A DNA stretch of 64,000 nucleotides, from assembly GCA_020634515.1 (NCBI GenBank), contig JACKBL010000011.1:1-64000 (forward strand). The letters run 5' to 3'. The stretch comes from Ardenticatenales bacterium (GTDB lineage Bacteria; Chloroflexota; Anaerolineae; Promineifilales; Promineifilaceae). Made by a program: the position numbers and the translations under genes. Below the pieces are notes generated by a model. It was not told where the DNA came from and ran no database searches. It saw only the letters and a program-made list of their open reading frames with translations. Below are positions 24,992 through 33,656 of the stretch, piece after piece (the first letter of the stretch is position 1; every line of letters begins with the position of its first letter).

Positions 24992-26377
24992 GTGTCCACC
25001 AAACAAGGCAGCAGATCTGGTGACAGGCTGGATGATTTCTGGCAGGCGAACGATGGGGAAGATTGGTGGAATGGCGGCGCACCCGTCCGTTTTCACCCGG
25101 AAGTGAACTTCGAAACTGCCACACACCGTAAAAATCACCAATCTAACGCGCCATTGGCCCTGTACGTTCATATCCCCTTTTGTCTGACCCGCTGCTATTT
25201 TTGTACCTTTACCGTGGTGGTCGGAAAACGGGTCAATGATGATCTGATTCAGGGTTATCTGCAGGCGCTGGAACAAGAATTGATCCATTATTCAGACATG
25301 CTGGCCCCCTTCGCGCCGCCCATTAAGACTATCCAGTTGGGCGGCGGTACCCCCTCAATGCTTACGGAAGAACAGTTACAATGGTTGCTTGACCGCATTC
25401 TGGCTCTTTTTAACTGCGCGGAACTGGAAGAAATCATTGTCGAAGGGTTCCCTTCCTCTGTTACCCAAAGCAAACTGGAAGCAATTGCCGCCTACCGGTG
25501 CGTTAAATTCAACATCGGTGTGCAAACGTTCGACGATATTGTGCTTGATTCCATTGGTCGCCGGCACGAAAAGGAACAGGCGATGGAGGCCATCGCGCAG
25601 GCGGTGAACGCCGGCCTGGCGTCGGTGGGTATTGATCTGATATATGGCTTACCATTCAGCACGCCTGAAGCTGTCGTGCGGGATGTTCGCCAGGCCGTGA
25701 CGCTGGGCGTGGACCACGTCGCCCTGTACCCGTTGTGGATTTACCCCAAAACGACCCTCTTTAATCTGTGCCGGTCAGAGAAGATCTCCGTACCGACGTT
25801 GGAAAGCAGGCGCGCCCAGCTTTACGCCGGGGCGGACTCTCTGGCAGCGCATGGATTTCACCGGTATACGGCGTTTCATTACAGCCTCCACAACCAGACC
25901 CCGCATAACTATGGAACATGGCAGATGCGTGATCGTGACTGGCTAGGGGCGGGGCAGGGGGCTGTAAGTTACCTCAATGGTATCTTGTACCAGAATGACA
26001 AGAATATTGGCAGTTATATCCGCAAGGCGATGAACGGAGAAGAGTGTTCGGTTGAGGAAAGCCGGCTTTCGTTGGGTGAACGAATGGTGCGGGCGATGAT
26101 ATATGGGCTGCGCCTGCTGCCGATGCCGGTCGCCGAGTTCGCCCAAAAATATGGGCACGAGATGGAGGAGCTGTTTGATGAGGAGGTGATCGGCCTGGAG
26201 CGAACAGGAATGATCCAGCGCGTGGGCGGGGATATTGAGTTGACGCAGGAGGGCGTGCTCAACCTGGGCGTGATTGAAGATACCCTGGAACAGGTTCTGC
26301 GCCGTTATGGCATCGAGCCTGTCAGGGCGGCGAACCGGCAGCTTACTTCCGTGGAGCAGGTTTTCAGTGGCTGGTAA
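24992..26377 (+). CDS. HemN/HemW-like radical SAM enzyme
   Basis: 461 aa, starting at GTG 24992 behind AGGAGG. The radical SAM cluster is CLTRCYFC (about residues 64-71), followed by the HemN-like LGGGTPSML, FNIGVQTFDD, GIDLIYGLPFST and ALYPLWIYPKT stretches. A C-terminal winged-helix HemN_C-type part (LRLLPMPVAEFAQKYG) is present. HemN-like proteins in natural-product clusters (class C methylases, cyclopropanases) use two SAM molecules to alkylate sp2 carbons. Here it could tailor the peptide or its starter. A porphyrin role is unlikely given the context. Confidence 0.8.
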   Translation: MSTKQGSRSGDRLDDFWQANDGEDWWNGGAPVRFHPEVNFETATHRKNHQSNAPLALYVHIPFCLTRCYFCTFTVVVGKRVNDDLIQGYLQALEQELIHYSDMLAPFAPPIKTIQLGGGTPSMLTEEQLQWLLDRILALFNCAELEEIIVEGFPSSVTQSKLEAIAAYRCVKFNIGVQTFDDIVLDSIGRRHEKEQAMEAIAQAVNAGLASVGIDLIYGLPFSTPEAVVRDVRQAVTLGVDHVALYPLWIYPKTTLFNLCRSEKISVPTLESRRAQLYAGADSLAAHGFHRYTAFHYSLHNQTPHNYGTWQMRDRDWLGAGQGAVSYLNGILYQNDKNIGSYIRKAMNGEECSVEESRLSLGERMVRAMIYGLRLLPMPVAEFAQKYGHEMEELFDEEVIGLERTGMIQRVGGDIELTQEGVLNLGVIEDTLEQVLRRYGIEPVRAANRQLTSVEQVFSGW

Positions 26378-26399
26378 AGGAATGAGGGATAGCGAGCAA

Positions 26400-27230
26400 A
26401 TGGACAATACAAGCGAGACAAACGTGTACGACCGGCGGCTGGGGCAGCTTTATGATTATTCGCCTGCCTTGTCGAGACGGCTCAACCACCCGGCGGTCGA
26501 TTTCTATGTTGAGGAGAGTTTGCGCGCCGGCGGCCCTGTGTTGCACGTTGGCGTCGCCAGCGGCAAATATACGCTGCCGCTGGCGCGGGCCGGCCTCGAT
26601 GTGATTGGGATTGACATTTCCGCCGATATGCTGGATGTCGTGCGCGGTAAGCTGGCGCATGAGGAGGAAGTCGTGCGGCAGCGGGTGCGGCTCCATGAGC
26701 AGGATATGCGGGCCATGCAACTGGATGCGCGTTGCCAGACGGTCATTATGCCTGGCAACATCTTCTTGCTCAACCTGACAGTTGAGGATCAGTTGAAGAC
26801 GCTGCGCGGCGTGAACCATCATCTGGTGGAAAATGGCACGCTCATTATTGAGGCTTTTACACCCGATCTGATGCTTATCGCCGGGGCCAGGTCCAGGCGT
26901 TCGCCGCGGCAATTTGAATTTACTATCCCGGAAACGGGTGAGCGTTTCTTGTGTAATCGAACCATAGAAGTAGATCAGTTTCGACAACTGCTCCATCATC
27001 ACCTGATTCATGAAAAGATCGAGCCATCGGGGCGCCTGGGAGAGCGGCATCTGACGGTGTTGACGTATCGCTACGTTTTTCCCTGGGAACTTATCCATTT
27101 GCTGCGCGTGGCGGGATTTGTCGTCAGGCATTGTTATGGAGATTTCGAGTCCCGAAAACCGAAATCGAAATATGATGGTTACCAGGTGATCGTGGCCGAA
27201 AAGTGCTGCGAAGCTGATCAGGTTTCATGA
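26400..27230 (+). CDS. Class I SAM-dependent methyltransferase
   Basis: 276 aa from ATG 26400 (GAGGG at 11 nt); ATG 26382 would add six residues. Motif I is VLHVGVASGKYTLPLARAG, the acidic post-I strand DVIGIDIS, and the post-II region VIMPGNIFLLN, as in type 11/25 methyltransferases. The C-terminal half has beta strands VLTYRYVFPWELIHLLRVAG typical of small-molecule methyltransferases. Gene order suggests it modifies a cluster metabolite; O-, N- or C-methylation cannot be distinguished. Confidence 0.8.
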   Translation: MDNTSETNVYDRRLGQLYDYSPALSRRLNHPAVDFYVEESLRAGGPVLHVGVASGKYTLPLARAGLDVIGIDISADMLDVVRGKLAHEEEVVRQRVRLHEQDMRAMQLDARCQTVIMPGNIFLLNLTVEDQLKTLRGVNHHLVENGTLIIEAFTPDLMLIAGARSRRSPRQFEFTIPETGERFLCNRTIEVDQFRQLLHHHLIHEKIEPSGRLGERHLTVLTYRYVFPWELIHLLRVAGFVVRHCYGDFESRKPKSKYDGYQVIVAEKCCEADQVS

Positions 27231-27231
27231 G

Positions 27232-28296
27232 ATGGCGATGATTCTGGTCCAGTCGCATTGCGGCGGCGTGTTGATTGAATCCGACCGGGAAACGGTGGAC
27301 ACGCTGGGCGACTTGTGTCACGATTTCCTGGCGGTGTCTACGGTTGCCGGTCATTCAGATACGCGGTGGCCGAGCGTGATCGGCGTCGCCACGGCGCCGA
27401 CTGACGGGGATTGGGAACGCGTTGTCTATGCATCTGACCATGAGCTGGCGCGGACCCTGTTTGTGGATCATGCCGGGCGGAGAATATTGGTTCCTGGCCC
27501 ACCGGGTCCCTGGCGAACGCTGCACATGTTGCGGGCGGTGCGAAATATTTTGCGTTGGGAGGCTTATGTGGCCGGCGATCTTTTTCTACATGCCGGCATG
27601 ATCGCCATCAACGACCGCGGTGTTGTCTTCTCCGGGGCCAAACGAACCGGCAAAACGACCGCCATCCTCGCCGGCCTGCTGTTTGCCGGCACTCGCCTGG
27701 TGGCCAATGACGCGCTGACCGTACGCGAAGAAGGGGGACGGTTGATTGGATACGGTTGGCCGCGGAGCATTACCGCGCGTCGAGAGACCCTGCTGGCATT
27801 GCAAGAATGGATGCCGGAACTGATGCGGCGGCTACCGTATGGCGCCCATCCTACCAATTCCTGGCCCGGTCCGCACAACGAGGCGCAGGATGTGACACAT
27901 GCCGAGAATGTGCCGCGCACCGTCTGGCTTTATCCCGCGGAGTTGATGCAGGCGGTTGATGCCGGCATCAGCAAAGGCGCCCCATTAACGGCGATCGTTT
28001 TCCCCCAGTTTGACGACGCAGTCCACGAACCGGTGTTAGAGCTGCTGGACGAGGCGACGGCGCAGACGTTGCTCGCCGCCAACGTGGAATCAAAGGCCGT
28101 TTACTTCGATGAATTTCTTGACCGGTGGTATCGTGACACGGGAGTCGCGCGGCGGCGGCAATTGCAGGATCGTGTGTTAAGGACGATCCCTTTTTATCGC
28201 CTGCGCCAGAATATGTCCTGCGCACGTGCAGCGGCCTTGTTGGTGCGCGAAACCGTTGGCGGAGGATTGGTTCATGGGCAAAGCTTTGTTGATTGA
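27232..28296 (+). CDS. HPr-kinase-like P-loop protein 1
   Basis: 354 aa, ATG 27232 directly after the previous stop. The C-terminal HprK-like domain shows LHAGMIAIN, Walker A FSGAKRTGKTTAI (about 134-146) and the acidic ANDALTVREE that follows in HprK. The N-terminal part is not the HprK sensor domain. HprK-like kinases appear in many RiPP (for example lasso) and NRPS clusters, where they are thought to phosphorylate a peptide or carrier. A second copy lies at 30018. The next gene, a HAD phosphatase, starts inside its 3' end. Confidence 0.72.
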   Translation: MAMILVQSHCGGVLIESDRETVDTLGDLCHDFLAVSTVAGHSDTRWPSVIGVATAPTDGDWERVVYASDHELARTLFVDHAGRRILVPGPPGPWRTLHMLRAVRNILRWEAYVAGDLFLHAGMIAINDRGVVFSGAKRTGKTTAILAGLLFAGTRLVANDALTVREEGGRLIGYGWPRSITARRETLLALQEWMPELMRRLPYGAHPTNSWPGPHNEAQDVTHAENVPRTVWLYPAELMQAVDAGISKGAPLTAIVFPQFDDAVHEPVLELLDEATAQTLLAANVESKAVYFDEFLDRWYRDTGVARRRQLQDRVLRTIPFYRLRQNMSCARAAALLVRETVGGGLVHGQSFVD

Positions 28297-28879
28297 TCTA
28301 GATGGCGTGATACGGACCTGGCGCGTTGACCCTGCCGTGCCGGCAGAACGGGCTGTGGGGCTGCCCGCGGGCAGTATTCAGAAAGCGGCCTTTTCGCGTG
28401 ACTTGCTGCTGCCGGCAATTACCGGTCAGGTATCCGATCCCCAGTGGCGACGACAAATCGCGGCCCGCTTGCAGGCTGAATACCCGGATGTCGATGCCGA
28501 ACGGGCGGTGCAGCTCTGGTCTTCCTCTTCGGGGGAGGTGAACAAAGAAGTGGCGGCGCTGGTGCGGGAATGCCGGCATAAATCCTCCGTCATCCTCATT
28601 TCCAACGCCACCTCCCGCCTGTCTGACGACCTGCGGCGGTTGGGCATTGACGACCTGTTTGACCACGTGATCAACTCTTCGGATATCGGCTACATCAAGC
28701 CACAAAAAGAGATATTTGAGGCCGCCTTGCGCCATGTGGGCGCAACGACAACAGACCCGTTTTTCGTGGACGACAAGGCGGAACACGTCGCCGCCGCCGA
28801 GGCTACAGGAATAGCGGGTCATGTATTCCGCGACGTGGCCTCGTTACGGGAAAACCTGCGCCATCATGGGTTGATCTGA
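28274..28879 (+). CDS. HAD-superfamily hydrolase
   Basis: 201 aa from ATG 28274, behind CGGAGG, overlapping the kinase-like gene by 23 bp. HAD motifs: LLIDLDGVIR (nucleophile Asp), ILISNAT (motif II), IKPQKEIF (motif III Lys) and PFFVDDKAEHV (motif IV). It is probably a phosphatase on a small molecule; tight coupling to an HprK-like kinase suggests an opposed kinase/phosphatase pair. Confidence 0.82.
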   Translation: MGKALLIDLDGVIRTWRVDPAVPAERAVGLPAGSIQKAAFSRDLLLPAITGQVSDPQWRRQIAARLQAEYPDVDAERAVQLWSSSSGEVNKEVAALVRECRHKSSVILISNATSRLSDDLRRLGIDDLFDHVINSSDIGYIKPQKEIFEAALRHVGATTTDPFFVDDKAEHVAAAEATGIAGHVFRDVASLRENLRHHGLI

Positions 28880-28981
28880 CGCGGAAGTGTAGCACACTCG
28901 CGCAAACTACAGACTACAAGTTGCAAGAAAGGCGCGTCGCATCCTATTACTGGAGTTTGGCGAATGCCACATAGGGTGATC

Positions 28982-29039
28982 GGAGTCCAGGCTTTAGCCG
29001 GGTCCCCCCCCTATGTGGACCGGCTGAAGCCTTCACGCC
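28982..29039. repeat. Hairpin repeat family B, copy 3
   Basis: GGCTTTAGCCGG on the left arm and CCGGCTGAAGCC on the right, less perfect than the copy at 5516. It lies in the 190-bp gap that separates two gene blocks of the cluster. Confidence 0.65.
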
Positions 29040-29070
29040 AAAAACGCCAGAGTCCAGCCTATTATTCCTT

Positions 29071-30012
29071 ATGTCCTATTATTTGAGCATAGAGCTGACT
29101 GACCTGGTTGCCAGGAAGGTCCGCTGGAGAGAAAAAGCGAACAGCAAAGAACCGCCGCCGGTTGAATGGTTGGGAACGGCACAATCCGCCACGGATCCGC
29201 CTGGTGGATATGTGGTGATGGTCAATGACACGGGCGAAGTTGAGCGATCCCTGCCGTTGTGGGGACCGGAGGGGATCCTGGTCGATCAGGGATGCTTGCT
29301 CGTTGCCTGCCCGTGGGATATCAAAGTGATTTCTCTTGATTTGTCCCAAATGCACCGGGTTTTATCCGGCCCCTGGTGCAATTACCTGCATTCGCTCCGA
29401 CGCTCCCATCGTGGCCTGCTGGTCGCGGCCACCGGTATTGACGCAATTGTGGAAATCTCGCGCGAAGGTGAACTGCTTTGGGCGTGGTGGGCTACGGAAC
29501 AAGGTTTCCGCACCGATTTCCTGGGTGGAGAACGCCGGCTTGACAAAGAGATGGACCATCGCGGCCTCAAATATGATACCAAAACGCACACCACGCACGT
29601 GAACTCCGCCGTAGAGTTGCCGGATGGCTCCCTGTTGGCCACGTTGTCCCATCAAGGATACCTGGTACGCATTGATAGAAAGACGGGCCGACATTCAACC
29701 TTATTGGAAGATCTGGGGCGGCCCCATTGTGTGCGCGTTTTTGATGAACGGCATATTACGGTCGTGGACACGCGCGCCGGCGAGGCTCTGTTGGTCCGGT
29801 TGGATCGCCATTATGCCCGTGCCCGTGTTGCCGGCAAAATCCAGACAGAAACAACCTACTTGCATGACGCCCATTTTGACGGCAAGACGTGGTTACTCGT
29901 CGATGGCTTGCATTCCCGCGTCTTCCACGCCGACGCTGATGGCCGTATGATTCGCGTTGACAATTTCGACGCAGACTGGGGCCTCTACGAGGCGATACCG
30001 AGTACCCATTGA
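29071..30012 (+). CDS. Beta-propeller-like protein
   Basis: 313 aa from ATG 29071. Repeated strand patterns of about 40-50 residues (GGYVVMVNDTGEVERSL, GLLVAATGIDAIVEIS, GSLLATLSHQGYLVRID, HITVVDTRAGEALLVRL, KTWLLVDGLHSRVFHAD) match NHL/arylsulfotransferase-like propellers. Conserved His in NYLHSL, HTTHVNS, RPHCVR and LHDAHF could bind metal at the propeller centre. It has no signal peptide, so it is likely cytoplasmic. Its role in the cluster is unknown; it may be an enzyme or a scaffold. Confidence 0.62.
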   Translation: MSYYLSIELTDLVARKVRWREKANSKEPPPVEWLGTAQSATDPPGGYVVMVNDTGEVERSLPLWGPEGILVDQGCLLVACPWDIKVISLDLSQMHRVLSGPWCNYLHSLRRSHRGLLVAATGIDAIVEISREGELLWAWWATEQGFRTDFLGGERRLDKEMDHRGLKYDTKTHTTHVNSAVELPDGSLLATLSHQGYLVRIDRKTGRHSTLLEDLGRPHCVRVFDERHITVVDTRAGEALLVRLDRHYARARVAGKIQTETTYLHDAHFDGKTWLLVDGLHSRVFHADADGRMIRVDNFDADWGLYEAIPSTH

Positions 30013-30017
30013 GAGAG

Positions 30018-31166
30018 ATGTACCAGGAAAACACCGTTGCTTTATTTGAAGAAAGGCTGCTCCAGGAGATTGGCCGTGCCAGAGAGGCGAAGCGTTGTAC
30101 GCAGTATGTGACGGCGATGCCGGCAAACCTCTCTGTTTCATTTAGCTCTGATGCCTGCGACCATGATTGGATAACGGACTACCTGCGCCCCTTCTTGTTC
30201 GTCCCGCCCGTGCCGATTGTGGCCCCGACCTGGCGTGTCTTTTTTGCCGCGGCGTCGGCGGACATCTGGACGGCGATTGATTATTTCTTCCATAACCCGC
30301 CGCCAGAGATGGAGAAGCAATCTTACGTCGATGGTGATGTGAAGATTTTGCGCTTTGCCAGCGGCCAGATGCGCGTTTTCATTCAGTTCGTCTATGACAA
30401 GCTTTATCAGGTTGTGTCCGTTTGCGGCAACGAAATAGTTGTCTTCGCGCCCGAAAATGACGCGGAACGTTTTCTGTTTGTGCCCATGCGCGTGATCCGC
30501 AATTTGCTGACCCTGGATGCTCGAAACCAGGGCCGGCTCCACCTGCACGCCAGCGGCGTTATTTACAAGGAGCGGGCTTTCTTGTTTCTGGGAGAGAAGT
30601 TTGCCGGCAAAACAACCCTGCTGCTGACGTTACTTGATCGATTTAATTGCGCTTTCCTCACCAATGACCAGGTACTCGTTGACCCCGTGAGCGGCGAGGT
30701 GACGGGTGTTCCTCTGGCGGTGGGCGTGCGCCGGACAACGCTCGCCATGTTTCCTGAACTGGTCGATTACGCCCAGATGCATACCTTGCTCCACCACAAT
30801 CACAATCGCAAATATAAAGGGGAAAAGCTGGTTTTTGCCCCGGCGGAAATCGGACACGCTTTTGCGTCGCCCCTGTTTGCTGGCGCGAGGCTGGGGGGCA
30901 TATTCCTGATTCAGTTGGATTTGAACGCGGATAACCTGGCGCTATCGACGCTCACGGAAACAGACGCCGCTGCTCTCTTACAGCACAATGCTTTTTATAC
31001 CGTTTCGGAAAATCAACCGTTTTGGGATGAGTATTGCCGGAACGGGGAGGATGTGGGCGACGTATGCCGGCAAATAGCCGCCAGCTACCCGGTGATGAGG
31101 ATTCATCACAACAGCCTGGTGCTGGAGCAACTGATCACGCTGTTTGAGAAATGGTTGCGGACATGA
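30018..31166 (+). CDS. HPr-kinase-like P-loop protein 2
   Basis: 382 aa from ATG 30018; a TTG at 30009 overlaps the previous stop. Walker A FLGEKFAGKTTLL follows LHASGVIYKERAF, as in HprK-like domains, and NDQVLVDPVSGEV holds the acidic metal site. The N-terminal 180 residues (WITDYLRPFLFVPP, FVYDKLYQVVSVCGNE) are strands and helices with no clear match. It is clearly diverged from the copy at 27232. Its stop overlaps the SpeD-family gene as ATGA. Confidence 0.7.
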   Translation: MYQENTVALFEERLLQEIGRAREAKRCTQYVTAMPANLSVSFSSDACDHDWITDYLRPFLFVPPVPIVAPTWRVFFAAASADIWTAIDYFFHNPPPEMEKQSYVDGDVKILRFASGQMRVFIQFVYDKLYQVVSVCGNEIVVFAPENDAERFLFVPMRVIRNLLTLDARNQGRLHLHASGVIYKERAFLFLGEKFAGKTTLLLTLLDRFNCAFLTNDQVLVDPVSGEVTGVPLAVGVRRTTLAMFPELVDYAQMHTLLHHNHNRKYKGEKLVFAPAEIGHAFASPLFAGARLGGIFLIQLDLNADNLALSTLTETDAAALLQHNAFYTVSENQPFWDEYCRNGEDVGDVCRQIAASYPVMRIHHNSLVLEQLITLFEKWLRT

Positions 31167-31537
31167 CACAGAACGTCTTACCGACAACGGGCATTCACTT
31201 GTTGGGCAATCTGCTTGATTGCGACCGGCAGCAGTTGGCTCACTATCGGCAGCCGGAACTACAGCGGTTGATTTCCGACCTCTTGCGGGAAACGGCGCTG
31301 CAAGAACTGGGCAGCTACTACTACCAATTTGAAGGTGGCGGCGGCGTCACCGGCGTCTCTGTCCTGGCTGAATCCCATATTGCCATCCATACCTGGCCGG
31401 AATTAAGCTACGTGACGCTAGACATCTACGTCTGCAATTATCAAACGCACAACACGCACAAGGTTGGTTACATTTTTGATAAATTGGTGCAGGCGTTTCG
31501 CCCTAAAAACGTGGTGCGAAATGAAGTGGTCCGCTAA
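31163..31537 (+). CDS. speD: SpeD-family pyruvoyl decarboxylase (S-adenosylmethionine decarboxylase-like)
   Basis: 124 aa from ATG 31163 (ATGA overlap). The self-cleavage and active-site stretch AESHIAIHTWPE carries the Ser that becomes the pyruvoyl group, the His and the Glu; DIYVC provides the catalytic Cys. Length and pattern are those of prokaryotic class 1 SpeD. It would make decarboxylated SAM, an aminopropyl donor, but some SpeD homologues have been reported to decarboxylate ornithine or arginine instead. No spermidine synthase is in the window. Its place in the cluster suggests a polyamine-like moiety or donor in the product. Confidence 0.85.
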   Translation: MTQNVLPTTGIHLLGNLLDCDRQQLAHYRQPELQRLISDLLRETALQELGSYYYQFEGGGGVTGVSVLAESHIAIHTWPELSYVTLDIYVCNYQTHNTHKVGYIFDKLVQAFRPKNVVRNEVVR

Positions 31538-31668
31538 CCGGAAAAGCAACTCATCCAGAGGGGCAACGCAGTTCTGAATGTCGTTTTCATCGCCCGGCGC
31601 GCGGAAAAAGGATGCCGCGCCCGTCCAGTTACAACCAGGCAATACAACCAGGAAAGGAAAGGAATTGA

Positions 31669-32493
31669 ATGACGATACGGTATGCGGAGATTTCGGACGC
31701 CGATGTGCGTCGCATGGGCTATGTGGATTTTGTGGCTTTCCTGGGGGAGACTAACCGTCCGCCCGGCGGGAAAAACGCTGTGCGCATCTTGTTGCAAAAC
31801 GCATTTGTGACGAAAGACAGCAAGGTCCTGGATGTAGGTTGCAACACCGGCTACTGCTCTTTTGAAATGGCCCACCTGGCAAACTGCCACGTGACGGGCA
31901 TTGACATCAATCCGCGGATGATCGAGACTGCCAACACGTTCCGCGCCCGCGAGACCCCGTTCTATCAAGAGCGTCTCGTGTTCGAGACGGTGGATGGAAT
32001 GCGTATGCCCTACGCGGACAATTCGTTTGACCTGGTGATGAGTGGCGGTTCAACCGCGTTCATCGCCCAAAAAACAGCCGCTCTGCAAGAGTATAAACGG
32101 GTCTGTCGTGACTGGGGTTTTGTGGGAGATATTAACTTCTTCTATCATACGCTGCCGCCTGCGCGACTGATTCAAGAATTGAACGACATGATGTCAACCG
32201 ATATCCAACCGTGGGGTTTGTCCTATTGGACTGAATTGTACGCCGCGGTGGGGCTGGAGCAGTTCTATATCCATGAGGGCATGATGCGCGAAGTCAGTGA
32301 CGCGGAGCTGGATGCGTACTGCCGGTACATGGCAGCCCGCAGGCAGTTTTCCGCCGAAGTGGAGCGGGCGGTATTTGAGAAGTGGCGACAGATCATGGTT
32401 CTCTTTAATGAGAATCACCGGTATCTGGCTTATGGCGTGTTCGTTTATCGCAAGCGTCCGTACGAGGAAGAAAGAACCCTTTTTGGATTGTGA
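31669..32493 (+). CDS. Class I SAM-dependent methyltransferase 2
   Basis: 274 aa, ATG 31669 with AGGAAAGG upstream. Motif I VLDVGCNTGYCSFEMA (about residues 45-60), acidic strand GIDINPRM, and MPYADNSFDLVMSGG (post-II) fit Methyltransf_11. The C terminus is helical and aromatic (YCRYMAARRQF, YLAYGVFVYRKR). It is separated from speD by 131 bp without a gene. The substrate is unknown but presumably a cluster intermediate. Confidence 0.82.
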   Translation: MTIRYAEISDADVRRMGYVDFVAFLGETNRPPGGKNAVRILLQNAFVTKDSKVLDVGCNTGYCSFEMAHLANCHVTGIDINPRMIETANTFRARETPFYQERLVFETVDGMRMPYADNSFDLVMSGGSTAFIAQKTAALQEYKRVCRDWGFVGDINFFYHTLPPARLIQELNDMMSTDIQPWGLSYWTELYAAVGLEQFYIHEGMMREVSDAELDAYCRYMAARRQFSAEVERAVFEKWRQIMVLFNENHRYLAYGVFVYRKRPYEEERTLFGL

Positions 32494-32501
32494 GGGGCGT
32501 T

Positions 32502-33656
32502 ATGAGGCGACCAGAAACGTTGATTTTGCCGGCATTCACCCCCCGTCTGCCGCCCTCCCCAGAACCTGCGCCTGCCCCGCCCCTCCCCGAAGCGGATCGG
32601 CGGGAAACGGACGTCTACGGACGGGAACTGACGCACACCGATCTGCTGCTGGGCGCCGGCACGGACAATCTTCTCCTGCGGCGCATTGCCGCGCAGTATA
32701 AAATTGGCCCCATTCGCGGATTCTCTTATCCCGCGGTGGTCACCACTACCAGTCGCAAAGCTATCATCCATACTACCGACGGCGCTTACTTCTTGAAAGA
32801 AAAACCAGACTACTGCGCCGATCCCCTCTCTATCACCCTGGCAACCGGCTTTCAACACTTCCTGGCGGAACGCCTGCCCTTTGTGCCCCGGATCATCCGA
32901 ACCAGAGACAACGGTTTCTTTGTCCCGGCAAACGGGCGTAAATATGTCTTGACCGTTTTTCAGCCCGGACGCATGTTTCGCGGCGCGGATGCGGATATCG
33001 AGATGGCCGCTGCCGCCCTGGCCTGGATGCACAACGCCGCCGCCGAATTCGCCATCCCGGAAACGTATCCGCGCAAATCATCCTATGATGAAACCCGCTT
33101 CTTCTGGCAACGGGCGTACGATCTGGCCGGCTCCGCGCGGGCGCTGGACAAGGAGCCGGCGATGATGGGGCTACGCGCTTTCATGGAACAGGCGGGGGAT
33201 AAGGCGTCGCCCGATGCCGGCATTCGCCACCTGATCACCCACGGCGACTACTCCCCCCTGAACCTGGTTTTCTCCGCCACCGGCGTGGCCGCCGTCAACG
33301 ATTTCGACAACTGCGACCATCACCCGCGCGTGCGCGACCTGGCGGAAGCGATGCTCACTTTCTCCGATGGGGTGAGTTATGCCGGCAACACCTCTAACTT
33401 GCGTCGGCCCATCGCCACGCGATACGACCGCGAAAAGGCCCGCCTCTTTTACCACACCTACCAGGCCCACACCCGCTTCCCGCTCAGCGACGCGGAAAAA
33501 CGCCTGGTCACCGGGGAAATGATCTTTATCTGGATTGAACTGATGTGCCTGGGACTTGTGCGCGGCGATTTCAACTACCACGATGTGTTTAACTCTCTTT
33601 CGATGGGCAAATCCATCACCACGATGACGCCTCAAATAACGGATGCTGTATGGTAA
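32502..33656 (+). CDS. APH-fold small-molecule kinase
   Basis: 384 aa from ATG 32502 (GAGGGG upstream). Unlike the one at 23860 it has an intact active site: LITHGDYSPLNLVF (catalytic Asp and Asn) and AVNDFDNCDHHPR (metal-binding DFD). It has a Pro-rich N terminus (PPSPEPAPAPPLPEAD). ATP-binding Lys is likely in AYFLKEKPDY. APH/homoserine-kinase-like enzymes phosphorylate hydroxyl groups; it may act on a product intermediate or give self-protection. Its 3' end overlaps the adenylation gene by 7 bp. Confidence 0.78.
   Translation: MRRPETLILPAFTPRLPPSPEPAPAPPLPEADRRETDVYGRELTHTDLLLGAGTDNLLLRRIAAQYKIGPIRGFSYPAVVTTTSRKAIIHTTDGAYFLKEKPDYCADPLSITLATGFQHFLAERLPFVPRIIRTRDNGFFVPANGRKYVLTVFQPGRMFRGADADIEMAAAALAWMHNAAAEFAIPETYPRKSSYDETRFFWQRAYDLAGSARALDKEPAMMGLRAFMEQAGDKASPDAGIRHLITHGDYSPLNLVFSATGVAAVNDFDNCDHHPRVRDLAEAMLTFSDGVSYAGNTSNLRRPIATRYDREKARLFYHTYQAHTRFPLSDAEKRLVTGEMIFIWIELMCLGLVRGDFNYHDVFNSLSMGKSITTMTPQITDAVW

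Noticed and set aside
31538..31668. Hidden precursor peptide between speD and the methyltransferase
   Set aside because: I found no ATG/GTG ORF with a ribosome binding site of useful length in this 131-bp gap.
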